NCBI RefSeq assembly: GCF_040712315.1
Contig: NC_134013.1
Coordinates: 41,712,001 to 41,776,000, forward strand
Direction: 5' to 3'
Length of the DNA: 64,000 nt
DNA from: Castanea sativa
Taxonomy: Eukaryota > Streptophyta > Magnoliopsida > Fagales > Fagaceae
Part shown: in pieces, positions 44,784 to 56,879 of the stretch
How the letters are laid out: every line of letters starts with the position of its first letter
Position numbering within the stretch: the first letter of the stretch is position 1
The notes under the pieces: generated by a model
Told to the model about the DNA's origin: nothing
Seen by the model: only the letters and a program-made list of their open reading frames with translations
Databases searched by the model: none
Program-made: the position numbers and the translations under genes

Positions 44784-47098
44784 ATGTCTAGGGAGACAAC
44801 GAGTGATCAATAGTCGATCTGCGACAGGGCGGGTTACAACGAGGTCTTCCAATCAAGCCGTGAGCCCAAAAAGGGCCTATCCTAGTCGTCAAAAAGGGAA
44901 ACATCAACTCCTTCTTCTGACCAGGAAGTAGGGAGTTTTAGAGAAAGTGAGGTGAGCGAGGACGGTGGAGAGGAGAGGGTAGGTGACGGAGATCAGAGGA
45001 TCAATGAAGAAAAAGGAAGTACTAGTGACGGGGGTGGGAGTGACTATGACGAGGAAACCTTAGAGAGTACCTCGGGAACTTCTGGTGATGATCCTTCTTT
45101 CATCCCACCCCCAGAATGGTCCGTCAACAAATTCCTCCCGACGATGTCAGAAAATATTTTCAAAAGTTTGTGGTCCCGTTATCAAATACCAGACCATATC
45201 CCAATTCGCCTTCCCGAGGAGGGTGAGAGATGTTATTTAGGACTAACCGCGAATGTTGGCATGTACAATGCCATGTACGCTGCCGAATTAAGCCTACCAC
45301 TGATGGCGTTACATCGTCAGCTAGCTAACTTTCTGGGGATATCCGTCAGCCAGATTGCCCCTAACGCCTGGTAAACCTTCATTGGTGCCGAGATCCTGTG
45401 GGGTCGTTTGAGTGGTGGAAATCGTCAGTTAACCCTGGACGAGTTCTTTTAGTGCTACCGCCCTCAGCATATCTCCTCGTCAAAGGGGGTGTATCATTTC
45501 GCAGTGAGAGAGAAAGAGTTAAAGTTGGTATCGGACATGCCTGATTCCAATAGGAAGTGGAAAGGCAGGTATTTCTTTGTAAAAGGGATGAACTGGGTAT
45601 GCCGTCAGGAGGAGTGGGAGTCAATGCCTCATGGCTTTTTTGACAACATCTGGGCATATGTCAGGAACTCAGGTTGGTCCCGTCGGCTTTTTTACTTCGT
45701 CTATCTGTTTGGTCCTTAAACCCGTCTCCTTTTTGTTTCAGCTAATAACCGTCCACGCATTACCGTGGAACAAGAGGATTTCATCCATCGGGTGACGGCT
45801 ATCCCCTTGGACGAGTGGAAGTGTCGGGACCTAATCACGCTAGATACTTTACATTTGAATTATGGCGGTCCCGAGCTGACGGAGGAGGCTTGCAAACTAA
45901 ACATTTATTCTCGCCAGCGTGAGGATCTCCCAACTTCGTCTGCATCTTGACGCTGTTTCTTTTCTAATCTTCTCTATCTTTTGCAGAAATGTAGTCAACT
46001 AGGCAAAGAGTATGGGCTACCGCTGCTGCCAAGAAGAAGGAACAGGAGAAAGCTAGGGATGAGTTGACACCGCCGTCTGCCCCGAAGCCCGTCGGGAAGG
46101 CAGGAGCCAAGAGGAAACCTGATGGCAAGGATGACCGTCCCGGGAAGAAGGTTACCATGACTCCTGGGGATAAATCTTCAAAGAGGTCGTCACCTCTCAA
46201 GTCCATCCATGGGGCAGGCAAAGGGCCGATGACCTCGTCAGGCCCCGTTACCCAGGGATCTGTACGCCGCCTTTTAACCCACAAAGACTATGTCGTGGAG
46301 GTGACGGAGTCCATTTTAAAGGACGAAGAGATGGACCCTTGTACTGAGTAGGCCACTGATGAGATAGGGGCATCAAGCCTGTTTGATCTTACTAGGGTAT
46401 GTCTCTCTCTTTACTTTGGTGCCCGACTAGTTTTAATATTCTGACGTTGTTTTTTCCTTGGCCATGTAGGCTATGGTTCACATGAAGGCTTTGCTAGAGA
46501 GGTGCTCTGCTAAGGAGGGGTGATTGCCCGTCTGCATGAGCGTATCAAGTACTTAGCTGACGGTCAAGCGCAATACAAGGATGTGAACCGTGTCCTGGGT
46601 ACGAAGCTGAAGGATTTAAAGGAGAAACTGGCGGAGGAAAGTCGTCGACGGAAGCTGGACGAAGAAGCCAAGCTGACGGCGGAAAAGGAGCTGAAGTCCA
46701 TCCTAGTCCAGGTGGAAACAGCTAGGAGCGATGCTGTGACGGAGTTTAAGGACTCGTCATCCTTCATAGATGCTTGTGCCGCCTACTATGGTGACGAGTT
46801 TGAGGATTGCTTGAAACAAGTAAAATCCGTTTATCCTGAATTGGATTTATCCAAGATTTCCATGGATGAGTCTATCCCGTCAACCCCTACAGGCGACACT
46901 GTCAATAAGGAAGGTGACGATGCTAGCTAGAGGGATGATAGTGTCGTTTTTGCTCAGCCAGCTGCGGACAAGCCCTTCATTTCAACTCCAGAAAATCCTC
47001 ATGGCGACGATCCAAATGCCGTCAGCCCTTCTATTCCTTACGCCCAACCCTTTATCGCCGAAGGTGACGGAAGGTCTCAAGATCCCCCCACTTCATGA
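44784..47098 (+). pseudogene. Gypsy-B antisense gene, four exons, PF04195-like plus coiled coil
   Basis: Exons 44784-45672, 45742-45918, 45987-46396 and 46470-47098, with introns of 69, 68 and 73 bp, all GT-AG with phases 1,1,0 as in Gypsy-A. The ATG follows TAGTCAG and opens MSRETTSD. The product has an acidic Ser/Asp-rich N-terminus, a PF04195-like domain (SRYQIPDHIPIRLP, AELSLPLMAL, VSQIAPNAW), a basic exon 3 (PKPVGKAGAKRKPDGK) and a coiled coil in exon 4. Lesions: TAGs at 44811, 44892, after APNAW at 45372, after DEFF, at 45992 right after the exon-3 ATG and at 46349; a one-base loss in a G run near 46518; and TAG 46928. It runs opposite to the gag-pol of the same element. Confidence 0.78.
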
Positions 47099-47279
47099 AC
47101 TTCAGCACTTTTTTTTTTTTTTGTGAAGTGTGGACGGATTTTAATGCTTAACGCCCGTTTCTTTGGGCTTTTGTAAAGACATTATTCATGTTAATCTTAA
47201 TATGTTGTTTTATATTCGAAGCATGTTTCTCTCTTCTATCTAAGCTAAAACCACTTGCTTGTGATGAGCCCGTGAACCT

Positions 47280-47640
47280 AAGGGTGACGATGTTGTTTTT
47301 CTACTGTTTATCAAAGTAATAACGGCGTCAGCTTTTTTGTAGCTGAGACTTCGAGCTGTTTTTATCAATCTGTCAGCCTTATGGGCGACGGCGTCGAATC
47401 AAAACTTAGCTGTATGCCTGTCAGCTTTTAACGGCATCAGCTTTCTTAGCTGATTCAATACAACTTATTTGTTCGCCATATATCCGTCACTTTTATGAGC
47501 AACGTCGTCAGCTTTCGTTTAGCTGATTAATAACTTATTTTAAGTTTTTTATATACCCGTCACTTTATATATGACGGCGTCAGCTTTTTCGGCTGACACT
47601 AGTGGGTGACGGGTTCAGCTTTTCCTCTTCGCTGATTATT
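47280..47640. repeat. Degenerate tandem repeat with GTCAGCTTTT words, Gypsy-B
   Basis: About four units of 75-100 bp in which CGTCAGCTTT...AGCTGA and CCGTCACTTTATATGACGG-like inverted pairs recur, between the antisense gene and pol. Confidence 0.65.
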
Positions 47641-47764
47641 CATCAACTTCATGGATTTTAGTTAGAGTTTATTTATTTTGTAGGTTTTATAACGGATTTG
47701 TCCTCTTTTTGGACGTTATACTGAACCCGTCTACTTGTTGCCCTTGTCTACTTTATGGCCTTGG

Positions 47765-48055
47765 TAGTGGATTCGTCCACTTTGAGTACTTAGTGATAAG
47801 GTCGTCCACTTTGTGGACATAGCAATAACGTCGTCCACTTTGTGGACTCAGTGGTAAGGTCGTCCACTTTGTGGACTTAGTGGTAGATTCATCCATTTTG
47901 TGGACTTAAAAGATAGGGTCGTCCACTTTGTGGACTTTAGTGATAAGGTCGTCCACTTTGTGGACTTTAGTGATAAGGTCGTCCACTTTGTGGACTTAGC
48001 AATAAGGTCGTCCACTTTGTGGACTTTAGTGATAAGGTCGTCCACTTTGTGGAAA
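47765..48055. repeat. 30-bp minisatellite of hairpin units, Gypsy-B
   Basis: About ten units of roughly 30 bp, starts near 47772, 47801, 47829, 47859, 47918, 47948, 47978, 48007 and 48037. Each has GTCCACTTTGTGGAC, a perfect 6-bp stem with a 3-base loop, then TTAGTGATAAGGTC. The frames on both strands are a by-product of the period being a multiple of three. Confidence 0.9.
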
Positions 48056-48264
48056 TGCTGTCTCCTTGAAGATATAACAAATTTACTAGTCGTTTCTGAA
48101 TAAAACTCCTCTTATTATGATGAATGCATAAGTAGAACATTGTTCCAAAAAGAATAAACTTTCAGCCCTTTGGGCTTAGAATATATTGTAGACAAGAATA
48201 AACTAGGACAAATAATTAAAAGACATAAACTGGTAATGAGGAGTAGTGTTCTTCATGCCATCTT

Positions 48265-51200
48265 TTACTGGTAGTACTTTCTAAGATGCTCGGCGTTCCA
48301 TGGGTGGCGTAGCCTCTGCCTGTCAAGTGTCTCTAAGTGATAGGTGTCCTTTCTTAGCCATGATGTTATCTTGTAGGGTCTTTCCCAGTTTGGGCCAAGC
48401 TTTCCTTGTGCGGGATTTCTGGCGGCGCCCATCACTTTCCTTAAAATGAGGCCTTCGACTTTGAAGTCTCGGTGCTTGACTCGGGAGTTGTAGTGCTTGG
48501 CCATGAGGTCCTGGTATCGTGCGAGTCTCTGCTCAGCTATCTCCCTGTCCTCATCAGCTAGATCAAGCTGTAGGCGTAGCTCTTCGTCATTTCTTCCCTC
48601 GTCGTGATTGTCCACCCTGTAACTCGTGAGTCCAATCTCGGCTGGGATGACCGCTTCACTCCCGTATGTTAGTTGGAACGGAGTTTCTCCCGTGGGAGTC
48701 CTTACCGTCGTTCTGTATGCCCACAGTACGCTAGACAGCTCCTCAGGCCATATGCCCTTTGCCCCCTCGAGCCGAGTCTTGATGATTCGAAGCAAGGATT
48801 GGTTCGTGACTTCAACTTGTCCATTTGCTTGAGGATGGGCTGGGGAGGAATAGTGGTTCTTGATTCCTAGCTTTGAGCAGAAGGCTTGGAAGGAATCGTT
48901 GTCAAATTGTTTACCGTTGTTTGAGATCAAGACCCTTGGAATTCCGTACCTGCAAACAATGTTTTTCCATACGAAACTCCGTACATTCTTTTCAGTGATT
49001 GTGGCTAAGGCTTTAGCTTCGACCCATTTGGTGAAGTAATCGATGCTGACAACGAGAAACTTCAGCTGCCTTGCTGCTATTGGGAATGGTCCCATAATAT
49101 CCAACCCCCACTTGGTGAATGGCCATGGGGCGGTTATGGGGTCAATTCTTCCATCAGCTGTCTGATGATATTGCTGAACCTTTGACATTTGTCGCAAGCT
49201 TTTACATAAACCTAGGCGTCATTTTGCATTGTCGGCCAGTAGTATCCGGCCTTAAGCAACTTATGTACCAATGATCATGACCCTGAGTGGTTGTTGCATA
49301 TCCCTTCATGTACTTCTCTCATAACATAGTCTGCCTCTTCGAGGCCTAAACATCTCAAGTACGGTCAAGAGAAGCCCCTCTTATATAGGACGTCCTTCAT
49401 CAAGATGAACCGTGCTGAGTGGACCTTCAGCTTCCTTGCGGCCTCCTTCCCGTCGGGCAGCGTGCCATCTTTTAAGTAGGAGATCAGGGGGGTGGTCCAA
49501 TTTTTTTCGGAACCAATCTCCTGTATATTGACAATGTCTATTAGTGGTGAAGGCTGAATAAAAGAGAGTACCTTGTCGAGGGTGATCATGGACTCTGCAG
49601 ACGCGGTTTTGGCAAGACGGTCGGCCTGCTCGTTTTCTCCTCTTGGAATTTGGACTATCTTGGCCTGCAGCTCATCTATCCTCCTCTTTGCTTGCTCCCA
49701 GTACCTCTTCATCTTTTCGCCCTTGCATTCGTACTCGCCGTTCACTTGGCTTGTAACGACTTGGGAGTCACAGTAAATAACCACGTTCTCGACCTCTACA
49801 GCTTTGGCAAGGTCTAAACCTGCTATCAGGGCTTTGTACTCAGCCTAATTATTAGTTGTAAGGAAATCGAGATGAATCGTACATTCGATCTCGTCACCTT
49901 CTAGAGATTTAAGTACAATCCCTACTCCACCAGCCTTCTTGTTGGACTACCCATTTGTAAAAATGCTCCATTGGGGATTTTCTGCCTCTCGCCTTCCGCA
50001 CCGGTGAGCTCTGCAATGAAGTCGGCGACCGCTTGTCCCTTGATGGTGGTGCGGGGGCAATATTGTATGTCAAATTCGCTCAACTCTATTGACCACAATG
50101 CCATTCGTCCGGCAGCTTCAGGACTGCCCATCGCTCGCCGTAAAGGCTTGTCAGTTAGGACGACTATCGTATGGGCTTGGAAGTATGGCTTGAGTTTACG
50201 GGCCGCCGTGACTAGAGCAAAGGCGAGTTTTTCCATGGGGGGATATCTTTCTTCTGCACCATGCAGCACCTTGCTGGCGTAGTACACGGGCCTTTGGACC
50301 CTGTCGTCTTCTCTAACTAAGGCCGCACTAACGGCAGCCGGGGAGACGGCCAGATAGAGGAATAGTTCTTCTCTTGGTTGCGAGGGACTTAGTAACGGTG
50401 GCGAAGAGAGGTAGACCTTCAAGTCTTCGAACGCTTGTTGACATTCGGCCGTCCATTCAAAGGACTTTTTCAGTTTGTGGAAGAATGGTAGATACCTATC
50501 CGTTGCCCTCGACACGAATCTATTAAGCGCGGCGACCCTGCCATTAAGGCTTTGTACTTCCTTTATATTTTTAGGAGGCGCCATCCCCGTAATGGCCTGA
50601 ATCTTGTCTGGGTTAGCCTCGATGCCTCTTTGGGATACCATGTACCCTAAGAACTTTCCCGCTGTCACTCCGAAGGCACATTTGCCTAGGTTGAGTTTCA
50701 TGTTGCAGGAGTGAAGAGTATCGAAGGTTTCTTTGAGATCCTCCAAATGATCTTCTTCCCTTCGACTTTTAACTAGCATGTCATCGACATATACTTGGAT
50801 GTTTCTTCCAATCTGTCGTGTAAACATCTTGTTCATGAGCCTCTGTAGGTTGCGCCAGCGTTTTTCAGGCCAAAGGGCATGACCTTGTAACAAAAAAGGC
50901 CTTGGCTTGTTACGAACGAAGTCTTCCCCTGATCAACTTCGTCCATTCGGATTTGGTTATATCCGGAAAATCCATCCATGAAGCTCAGCAGCTGATGTTG
51001 GGCCGTAGTGTCCACCAGGATGTCGACCCGCGGGAGGGGGTAGCTATCCTTGTGCATGCTTTGTTTAGGTTCTTGAAGTCGACACACATCCTCCATTTTC
51101 CGTTGTTCTTTTTGACCATTATGACGTTTGCCAACCCAAGGTAGTAAACTTCCCTGATAAATCCCGCCTCTTGTAGCTTGCGGACTTCTTCTGCTACTGC

Positions 51201-53482
51201 CTGATCTCTCCCTTGGGTGAAGATTCTTTTCTTTTTGTCGGACGGGCGGGAAAGATGGCGACACGTTCAACTTGTGTACCATGACTGACGGGTCAATTCC
51301 TGGCATGTCTTCGTGGCTCCAAGCAAACACGTCCTGATTTTCTTTTAAGAAGGTCGCGAGTTCTTGACGCACCGTCAGGTCTTCCAGGGTGCCGATTTTG
51401 GTCGTCCGCTCCGGTTGGGATTCATCAAGAAGTATGTCTTCGAGCCTCTCAATGGGCTCTGTCGCCACCCGACGTTCCTCTATGTTCATGGCCTAAATGT
51501 GGTCGTCCATCTCTATCATGGCTACGTAACATTCGTGTGCGGCTACTTGATCTCCTCTCAATTATCCTTCCCCACAATCAATAGGGAATTTTATCATCAA
51601 ATGGTAGGTTGAGGTTAGAGCTTTCCATGAGTTGAGGGTTGGACGTCCTATAATGGCACTGTAGGCTGACGAGCAATCAACTACAAGGAATGCTACATTC
51701 TTGGTGATCCGCTGTGGGTAATCTCCAATGGTTACTGCCAAAGTGACGACGCCAAGTAGAAATACCCTCGCTCCTCCAAAGCCGAGGAGTGGGGCGTTAG
51801 TCGGAACTAGTCATTCCCTTTTAATCCCCATTTGTTGGAAAGCGGGGTAGTAGAGGATGTCTGCTGAACTGCCGTTGTCGACGAGGACTCGGTGTATGTT
51901 ATAGTCTCCTGCCTGTATGGTGATGACCAGCGCGTCATCATGGGGATGGTGAAGACGCCGTGCATCTTCTTCTGAGAATCCAATGGGGGGATTGTCAATC
52001 CGCGACATTTTGGGCGTGGAACTTGTCATCTGGATGTTCTGAACCATTCTGAGGTATGTCTTTCGGGCTTTCTTTGATGACCCGGCGGTCATGGTGCCCC
52101 CTACAATCATCCTTATATCTCCTATGGGTTGCTTGGGGCGATCGTTGTCTCGTCGAGGAGCTTGATTCTGTGGCGGGTCTACCCTCTCCTTGTTGACGAA
52201 CCTCTGCAGCCTTCCTCGTCTAATAAGAGCTTCTATTTGCTGCTTCAAGTCGTAGCAGTCAACAGTGTCATGGCCATGATCTTGATGAAAACGGCAGTAT
52301 TTGTCCCTTGACCTCTTGTTGGGATCCTTTTTCAGCTTACCGGGAAAAGTCAAGGCTCCTTCATCTTTAATCTGCATCAGTACCTGATCGATAGGAGCGG
52401 TTAGGGGAGTGAAGCTTGTGAATTTTCCCGCAAGTGGTCTAAGGCGCCGATCATCCCGTTGTTCTTCAGCTCTAACCTTCTTTTGCCCCCTATCCGAGTG
52501 TACGTCTTCCTGTCTCCCCTTTTTTCTAGGCTTTTCCTCTCTAGCCAGTAACGCATCTTCCGCGTTCATGTACTTGGTTGCCCTGTAAAATACTTCGGAC
52601 ATAGTCTTTGGGTTGTTCTTATACAGAGAAAACAGGAACTTACCTTTCCGCAGCCCGTTTGTGAATGCCGCTACATGTATCTTGTCATCCACCTCGTCTA
52701 TTGAGAGGGCTTCCTTGTTAAAGTGAGCTATGTATGATCTTAAAGTCTCGTTTTCTCGTTGTCTAATGTTCATCAGACATGCGGTAGACTTCTTATACCG
52801 ATGACTCTCGATAAAGTGTGATACGAATTGCGCACCTAATTCTTTGAAAGTGCCGATGGAATTAGGCGTCAGCTTGCTGTACCAGTCCCTCGCAGGACCT
52901 TTCAATGTGGTGGGAAAAGCCCTACACATGATCTCATCTGGTACACCCTGAAGATGCATTAGGGTCTTGAAGGATTCCAAGTGATCCAATAGGTCCTTGG
53001 ATCCGTGGTAATTCTCCACTTGAGGCATGCGAAATTTTGGGGGAAGGGGACATGAACTTATGAGCGCTGTGAAAGGTGAATCAGTTTTCTAGACTAGGTC
53101 ATCCAAGTCGCTGGGGATTCGACCTCTGAGGGCGTTCATCATCACATCCATCCATTCCCTTATCTTCTGCATCTCAATTGCTACATGAGGTGCTAGGGTG
53201 TCCGAGATGGATGGCCGGTTAGTGTCCTGCCGTTTTGGTCTACTCAGAGCGTTGCTACCTTCTGGCCCTTCCGGACTTCTCCCATTCGCGCTTGCACCTT
53301 CCTGGTCTTCCTCTGGTGGCTAGGGTGCGTATTCCTTTGTCGTAGTTGCTCTTCCAGATCATATTCTGTTTGGTCAAGCGCTCAACCGCCACTGCAAGCG
53401 TTTGGACTTGCCTTTCCAAGGCGGTAGTGTGCGGTTCGTCGCCTTGATTGTTAGTTGTTGCCATTGATTGAGTGAGTACCAT
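48265..53482 (-). pseudogene. Gypsy-B gag-pol (gag, protease, RT, RNase H, second RNase H, integrase)
   Basis: Gag starts at 53482 and is frameshifted near 53330. A 405-codon stretch (53028-51811) holds the gag domain, knuckle YCRFHQDHGHDTVDCYDLKQ and protease DNGSSADILYY. Then come stops near 51810, 51570 and 51495, RT (51489-50500) with YVDD, RNase H, a second RNase H (about 49950-49400) and integrase (49250-48265). Frameshifts occur near 51260, 51050 and 50860; the first two compensate, so about 60 codons in between read out of frame. The integrase motif reads SNNGKQFD where SDNG is normal: the catalytic Asp codon is now AAC (48919-48921). It is inactive. Confidence 0.93.
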
Positions 53483-53530
53483 GCAACTTTTGTCTCAGGG
53501 GTAGAGCAAAGGCTGATTACTCTTGAGTCT

Positions 53531-53548
53531 TCCCACAGATGGTGCCAA
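53531..53548 (-). promoter_or_regulatory. Gypsy-B primer binding site
   Basis: Minus-strand TTGGCACCATCTGTGGGA, a variant of the Gypsy-A site with TGGCACC in place of TGGCGCC. Confidence 0.7.
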
Positions 53549-53549
53549 T

Positions 53550-54232
53550 TGATGATGAAGAAAAATCCACCAGTTGTCACATGGTCCTCACTTTACTCGA
53601 AACAACACCTGTACAACAACAAACAAGACCAACAAAGGGCACCGGTGTGGTGCCGGCCAAAAACCCTCCGAAGGTCAAGTTAGAACTTCTTTTCTTCTTT
53701 ACAACCCTAAAGTGCTAGAGCTGAAGTGAATTATGCGTACCGTGGTTTATGAGGGTTTTGGGGTATATATAGTAGTGTGGAGCCGAAATAAACGCCTTGG
53801 TGAGGAAGTACTTTCCTTCTAGGAGAGTAATTTGTGGATTTTACGTATCACCTAGAGCCCTTTTCCTTATAGGAATCTTTTCGACTAAGGCCAAACTTGT
53901 AACGCAAGAACTTTCCTTATATGCGTGTACGTGGAGGGCAAGATAGGTTATGGATAAAGGTTGGCTTATCCCCTTCAGCTTTTCCTTCCTGAGGTCGTCA
54001 GCTTACGTATGTCTCCTGAAAGGTCGTCAGCTTAGAACCTTCAGCTTTGACTCTGTCAGCTTTCTTCCTTCAACCTTGATCTCATTAGTTTTCTCCCTTC
54101 AACCCAACGCCGTCAGACATGAGGCGGAGCCGCAGATGTCGAAAGGAGATGGTTTAGTGATCAGAACTGACGGGCTTGCTACTCCCGTCAGCCTTCTTAA
54201 GGTATTAGTAACTTGTAAAATCACCCTCATCA
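53550..54232 (-). repeat. Gypsy-B 5' LTR
   Basis: 683 bp. A minus-strand TATA box (TATATATA, about 53764-53771) marks the likely sense promoter. Confidence 0.95.
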
Positions 54233-54237
54233 GCTTG

Positions 54238-54822
54238 TATATGACATCTAGACAAACAATTAATGTATGAAAGATGGTTATCAAGGCTTTGCACTCCAAG
54301 CTAAGTGGTGCAATAACATCCATTCACGTAATTGACAAGTACAATCAATAGTTAGATGTCCTTGCCCACAAAATCCGATCCTTATAATATATATATATAT
54401 ATACAATCGGTGCAAAGAAATTAATTCCTTATATAATATCCAAGTGATGGAATAAAGGAAACCACGCACTTGACAGTTATTCCACTTACATTCAATAACT
54501 GTCATGTGCAATCAAATAACTTTCTCGATGCAATCAAGATATTAAAGACTCGGCACCTTTAACATGATCTTTTCAGCATCATTCAACAACTATTATGGCT
54601 TATGAAAATAACCGAATGATAACAATCACATCTATAGATTAATTCCATATTATGACATACAAATTCAATTTTTTCCATATATGAATCATAGCAAATAAAT
54701 TCCAATGCTAATAACGTAAATTCATAAAACCATGATAATCAAACCATGTCTACACAAAGATGACGGTTTTCTTAAATTCTAAAATTCAATCACACGCTAT
54801 ACAATCATGATATGAAAACCTA
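54238..54822 (-). mobile_element. Copia-2 leader, LTR-proximal part
   Basis: Non-coding. It continues the leader interrupted by Gypsy-B and ends at the primer site. It includes a TA run at about 54388-54402. No gene seen. Confidence 0.7.
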
Positions 54823-54834
54823 GCTCTGATACCA
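54823..54834 (-). promoter_or_regulatory. Copia-2 primer binding site (tRNA-iMet)
   Basis: Minus-strand TGGTATCAGAGC, the exact canonical site, two bases from the LTR. Confidence 0.9.
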
Positions 54835-54836
54835 AT

Positions 54837-56236
54837 TGTAGGAAAAAACTGGTTTTGTATCTCACATAAAACACATAGCAAAAGCAACAAATAAGGATCT
54901 ATTTCATTCATGATTGATAACATGTACTAGGTAAATTTCAGAATTTAAGAACAAGATAGCGTACCTTGGTATGGAGAAATTCAAAACAAAAATTAGAAGC
55001 ACTTGGGAACACTTTTAATCTTCACTCCAATTCCACTTTACGCCCAAGATGTGTGGTCTCTCAATCAGTTTTCAAAGGGAGAATGATAGTGTGTCTCACT
55101 CTCACATACACACCGTGTCTTATATCACTAATAAAAATTCTGTATGTTTCTCCCTTTATAACTAATTGATTATCTAATTGGGCTGGCCTATTGGGCCTTT
55201 CCAATTGGGCTTTAGTGTGTCGCTTGGAGTGGGACCAAAATGGACCAATAAGACACTAGTTCCAATGGGCCTTGGACTTTTCTGTCAACTCTTGACAAGT
55301 CCAAAGTTACCATTAATTATATTTAATACCACTATATAAATATAATTGCACTCTAGGCCTTATTAATAAATTATATCCCAAGACTTTATTGTACATGCAA
55401 CCTCTTCATAAAATATTCGCAGTAATACAAAATCATAAATGTAGACTACCACTTTGTAAATTACTACATCTTATCCTTGAGTACCCAGTTTAATCCTTTA
55501 AAAGTTATTCATCATATATTTATGAAATCCAATTTCATAAATATATACTTTAGTAACTCTTTACTAAAGTGGTTAGGCCTAACACTCTGAATAACCAAAC
55601 CCATTAAACTTATCTCAAAGGAATATTTTATATCTCCGTTAAGAGATTATGAATTCCATCTTAAGAATATATGTTCCATCAACACTAAATGTGGCTGCCC
55701 AACATACTGAGGTTTTGACCGTTACTTTAGATCTCACTCCTGATATATCAAAGCAACCTACACGTCATGATTAGGTCCATTATTCTCTCAGGATTAAGAG
55801 TTCATGCAAATAGAAGTCGTGAGATTTATTATTCATTTGATAGTCGTTAGGAGAATAATAAATCTCACAGCGGTCCAGTTCAATATGTCTTAACTCTTAA
55901 AACATATCAACATATCAACTAGAAGTCTCCACTTCCATGATCAAGACAAATCATCTTAGTTGATACGTTATAGTCTTCGCAGATGAAATGCCCAATTTTA
56001 TCATTGATTACAAACTATAAATTCTGATTTTACAAAGAACTTGTGATTTATATCTTCTGTGACTTTTCACATAAATCACATGCTATGCATCTCATGGACT
56101 ATATGATAATGTCCTAATATTCATGTTACCATTATTTTAGATAATAATAAAACAACTTTATTAAACACAACATTAAGTCATACATAATGTCATACATAGC
56201 ATCATACAATAAGATTTAAGGGCACAAATCCTAACA
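54837..56236 (-). mobile_element. Copia-2 5' LTR (copy F)
   Basis: 1400 bp in minus orientation, TGTTAGGATT (from 56236) to TCCTACA (54837), joined to a primer site and leader, so it is the true 5' LTR of the truncated element. Confidence 0.92.
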
Positions 56237-56879
56237 ACTAGGATAGAGGATGCCATCAACAATGGACAATTGGAGAAGGGTGAGAGCAAACCTCCAATCA
56301 AGAAGAAATATGGAGGAGGAGCAACTGCCTCTAAAACACCCAATCCAATGAATGCAAGTGTCATCATTCCTCAACAAACCTTAGCCTAACTAAGCTTCAT
56401 AAAGAAAGCCCACCGAGAATTTTCTGACCTAGGAATGACCCTTGCCCAAGCATATGAAAATTTGACTTCCAAAGAATTCATCAAACCTTTAGATCCCACA
56501 CATATGCCTAATCCTGTGCCTCTTACTTGGAACCTTAATAAATATTGTCACTTTCACCAGAAAATCTAGCCATAAGACCGACAATTGCTTCGCCTCAAAC
56601 ACAAAATACATAAGCTCATAGGCAATGGAACCCTCCCAAATCCCAATATCATCACCAAGCCTAGCATTAGGAAGAACCTTTCGCCTGATTATCATAGAAC
56701 TCCTCCTTCATATCAGAATTGGGTGCAAATAAATGAGATCGAATGGGATTATTCAAAGTTTATAGAAACCATTAAGGTTAATGTCGTGGAAGTAGAAGGA
56801 ATATAGGATGAGATAGATGAGATTTTAAAGAATGTGGTGGTTGAAAGTTGGACCCATTTAATCTCACCTGGATTTTAAA

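Larger units (their letters stand above)
43672..54232 (-). mobile_element. Gypsy-B: complete Tat-type LTR retrotransposon
   Basis: 10,561 bp with two 683-bp LTRs (minus strand TGATGAGGG to CATCATCA), exact target duplication GCTTG (43667-43671 and 54233-54237), primer site, gag-pol on the minus strand, tandem repeats and a four-exon antisense gene on the plus strand. I count about 23 LTR-LTR differences by eye, so it is older than Gypsy-A1. It has the same architecture as Gypsy-A but clearly diverged protein sequences. Confidence 0.95.
36846..56236 (-). mobile_element. Copia-2 element, 3'-truncated, carrying two later insertions
   Basis: Minus strand, read right to left: 5' LTR (54837-56236), primer site, leader (54822-54238, then 43666-42773), gag, protease, integrase, RT and RNase H down to about 36846, where it stops inside the RNase H C-terminus. 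There is no polypurine tract and no 3' LTR. Gypsy-B interrupts the leader and a chimeric segment (40281-42340) interrupts gag. Excising both gives a collinear copia element. The family link comes from the leader matching the one after the LTR at 59355. Confidence 0.85.
34803..56812 (+). pseudogene. Gypsy-C gag, broken into three pieces by insertions
   Basis: Pieces: 34803-35139 (N-terminus, with a TGA at codon 6 and a frameshift near 34960), 36547-36845 (capsid-like gag domain with EKFDGTKDP and LHAFPPSL) and 56237-56812 (C-terminus with ASKTPNP and a knuckle-like NKYCHFHQK...DNC). The first gap is a clean solo LTR insertion. The second is the truncated Copia-2 element, and roughly 60 gag codons are missing across it compared with what I expect for the family. 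The element's pol has not been found in the window, so it may be a gag-only derivative or deleted. It is inactive. Confidence 0.75.

Noticed and set aside
47765..48055. CRISPR-like array
   Set aside because: Units are contiguous without unique spacers and lie in a plant retrotransposon.
47848..48103. Repetitive small proteins from the 30-bp minisatellite
   Set aside because: The period is a multiple of three, so frames stay open by chance; no start context or homologue.
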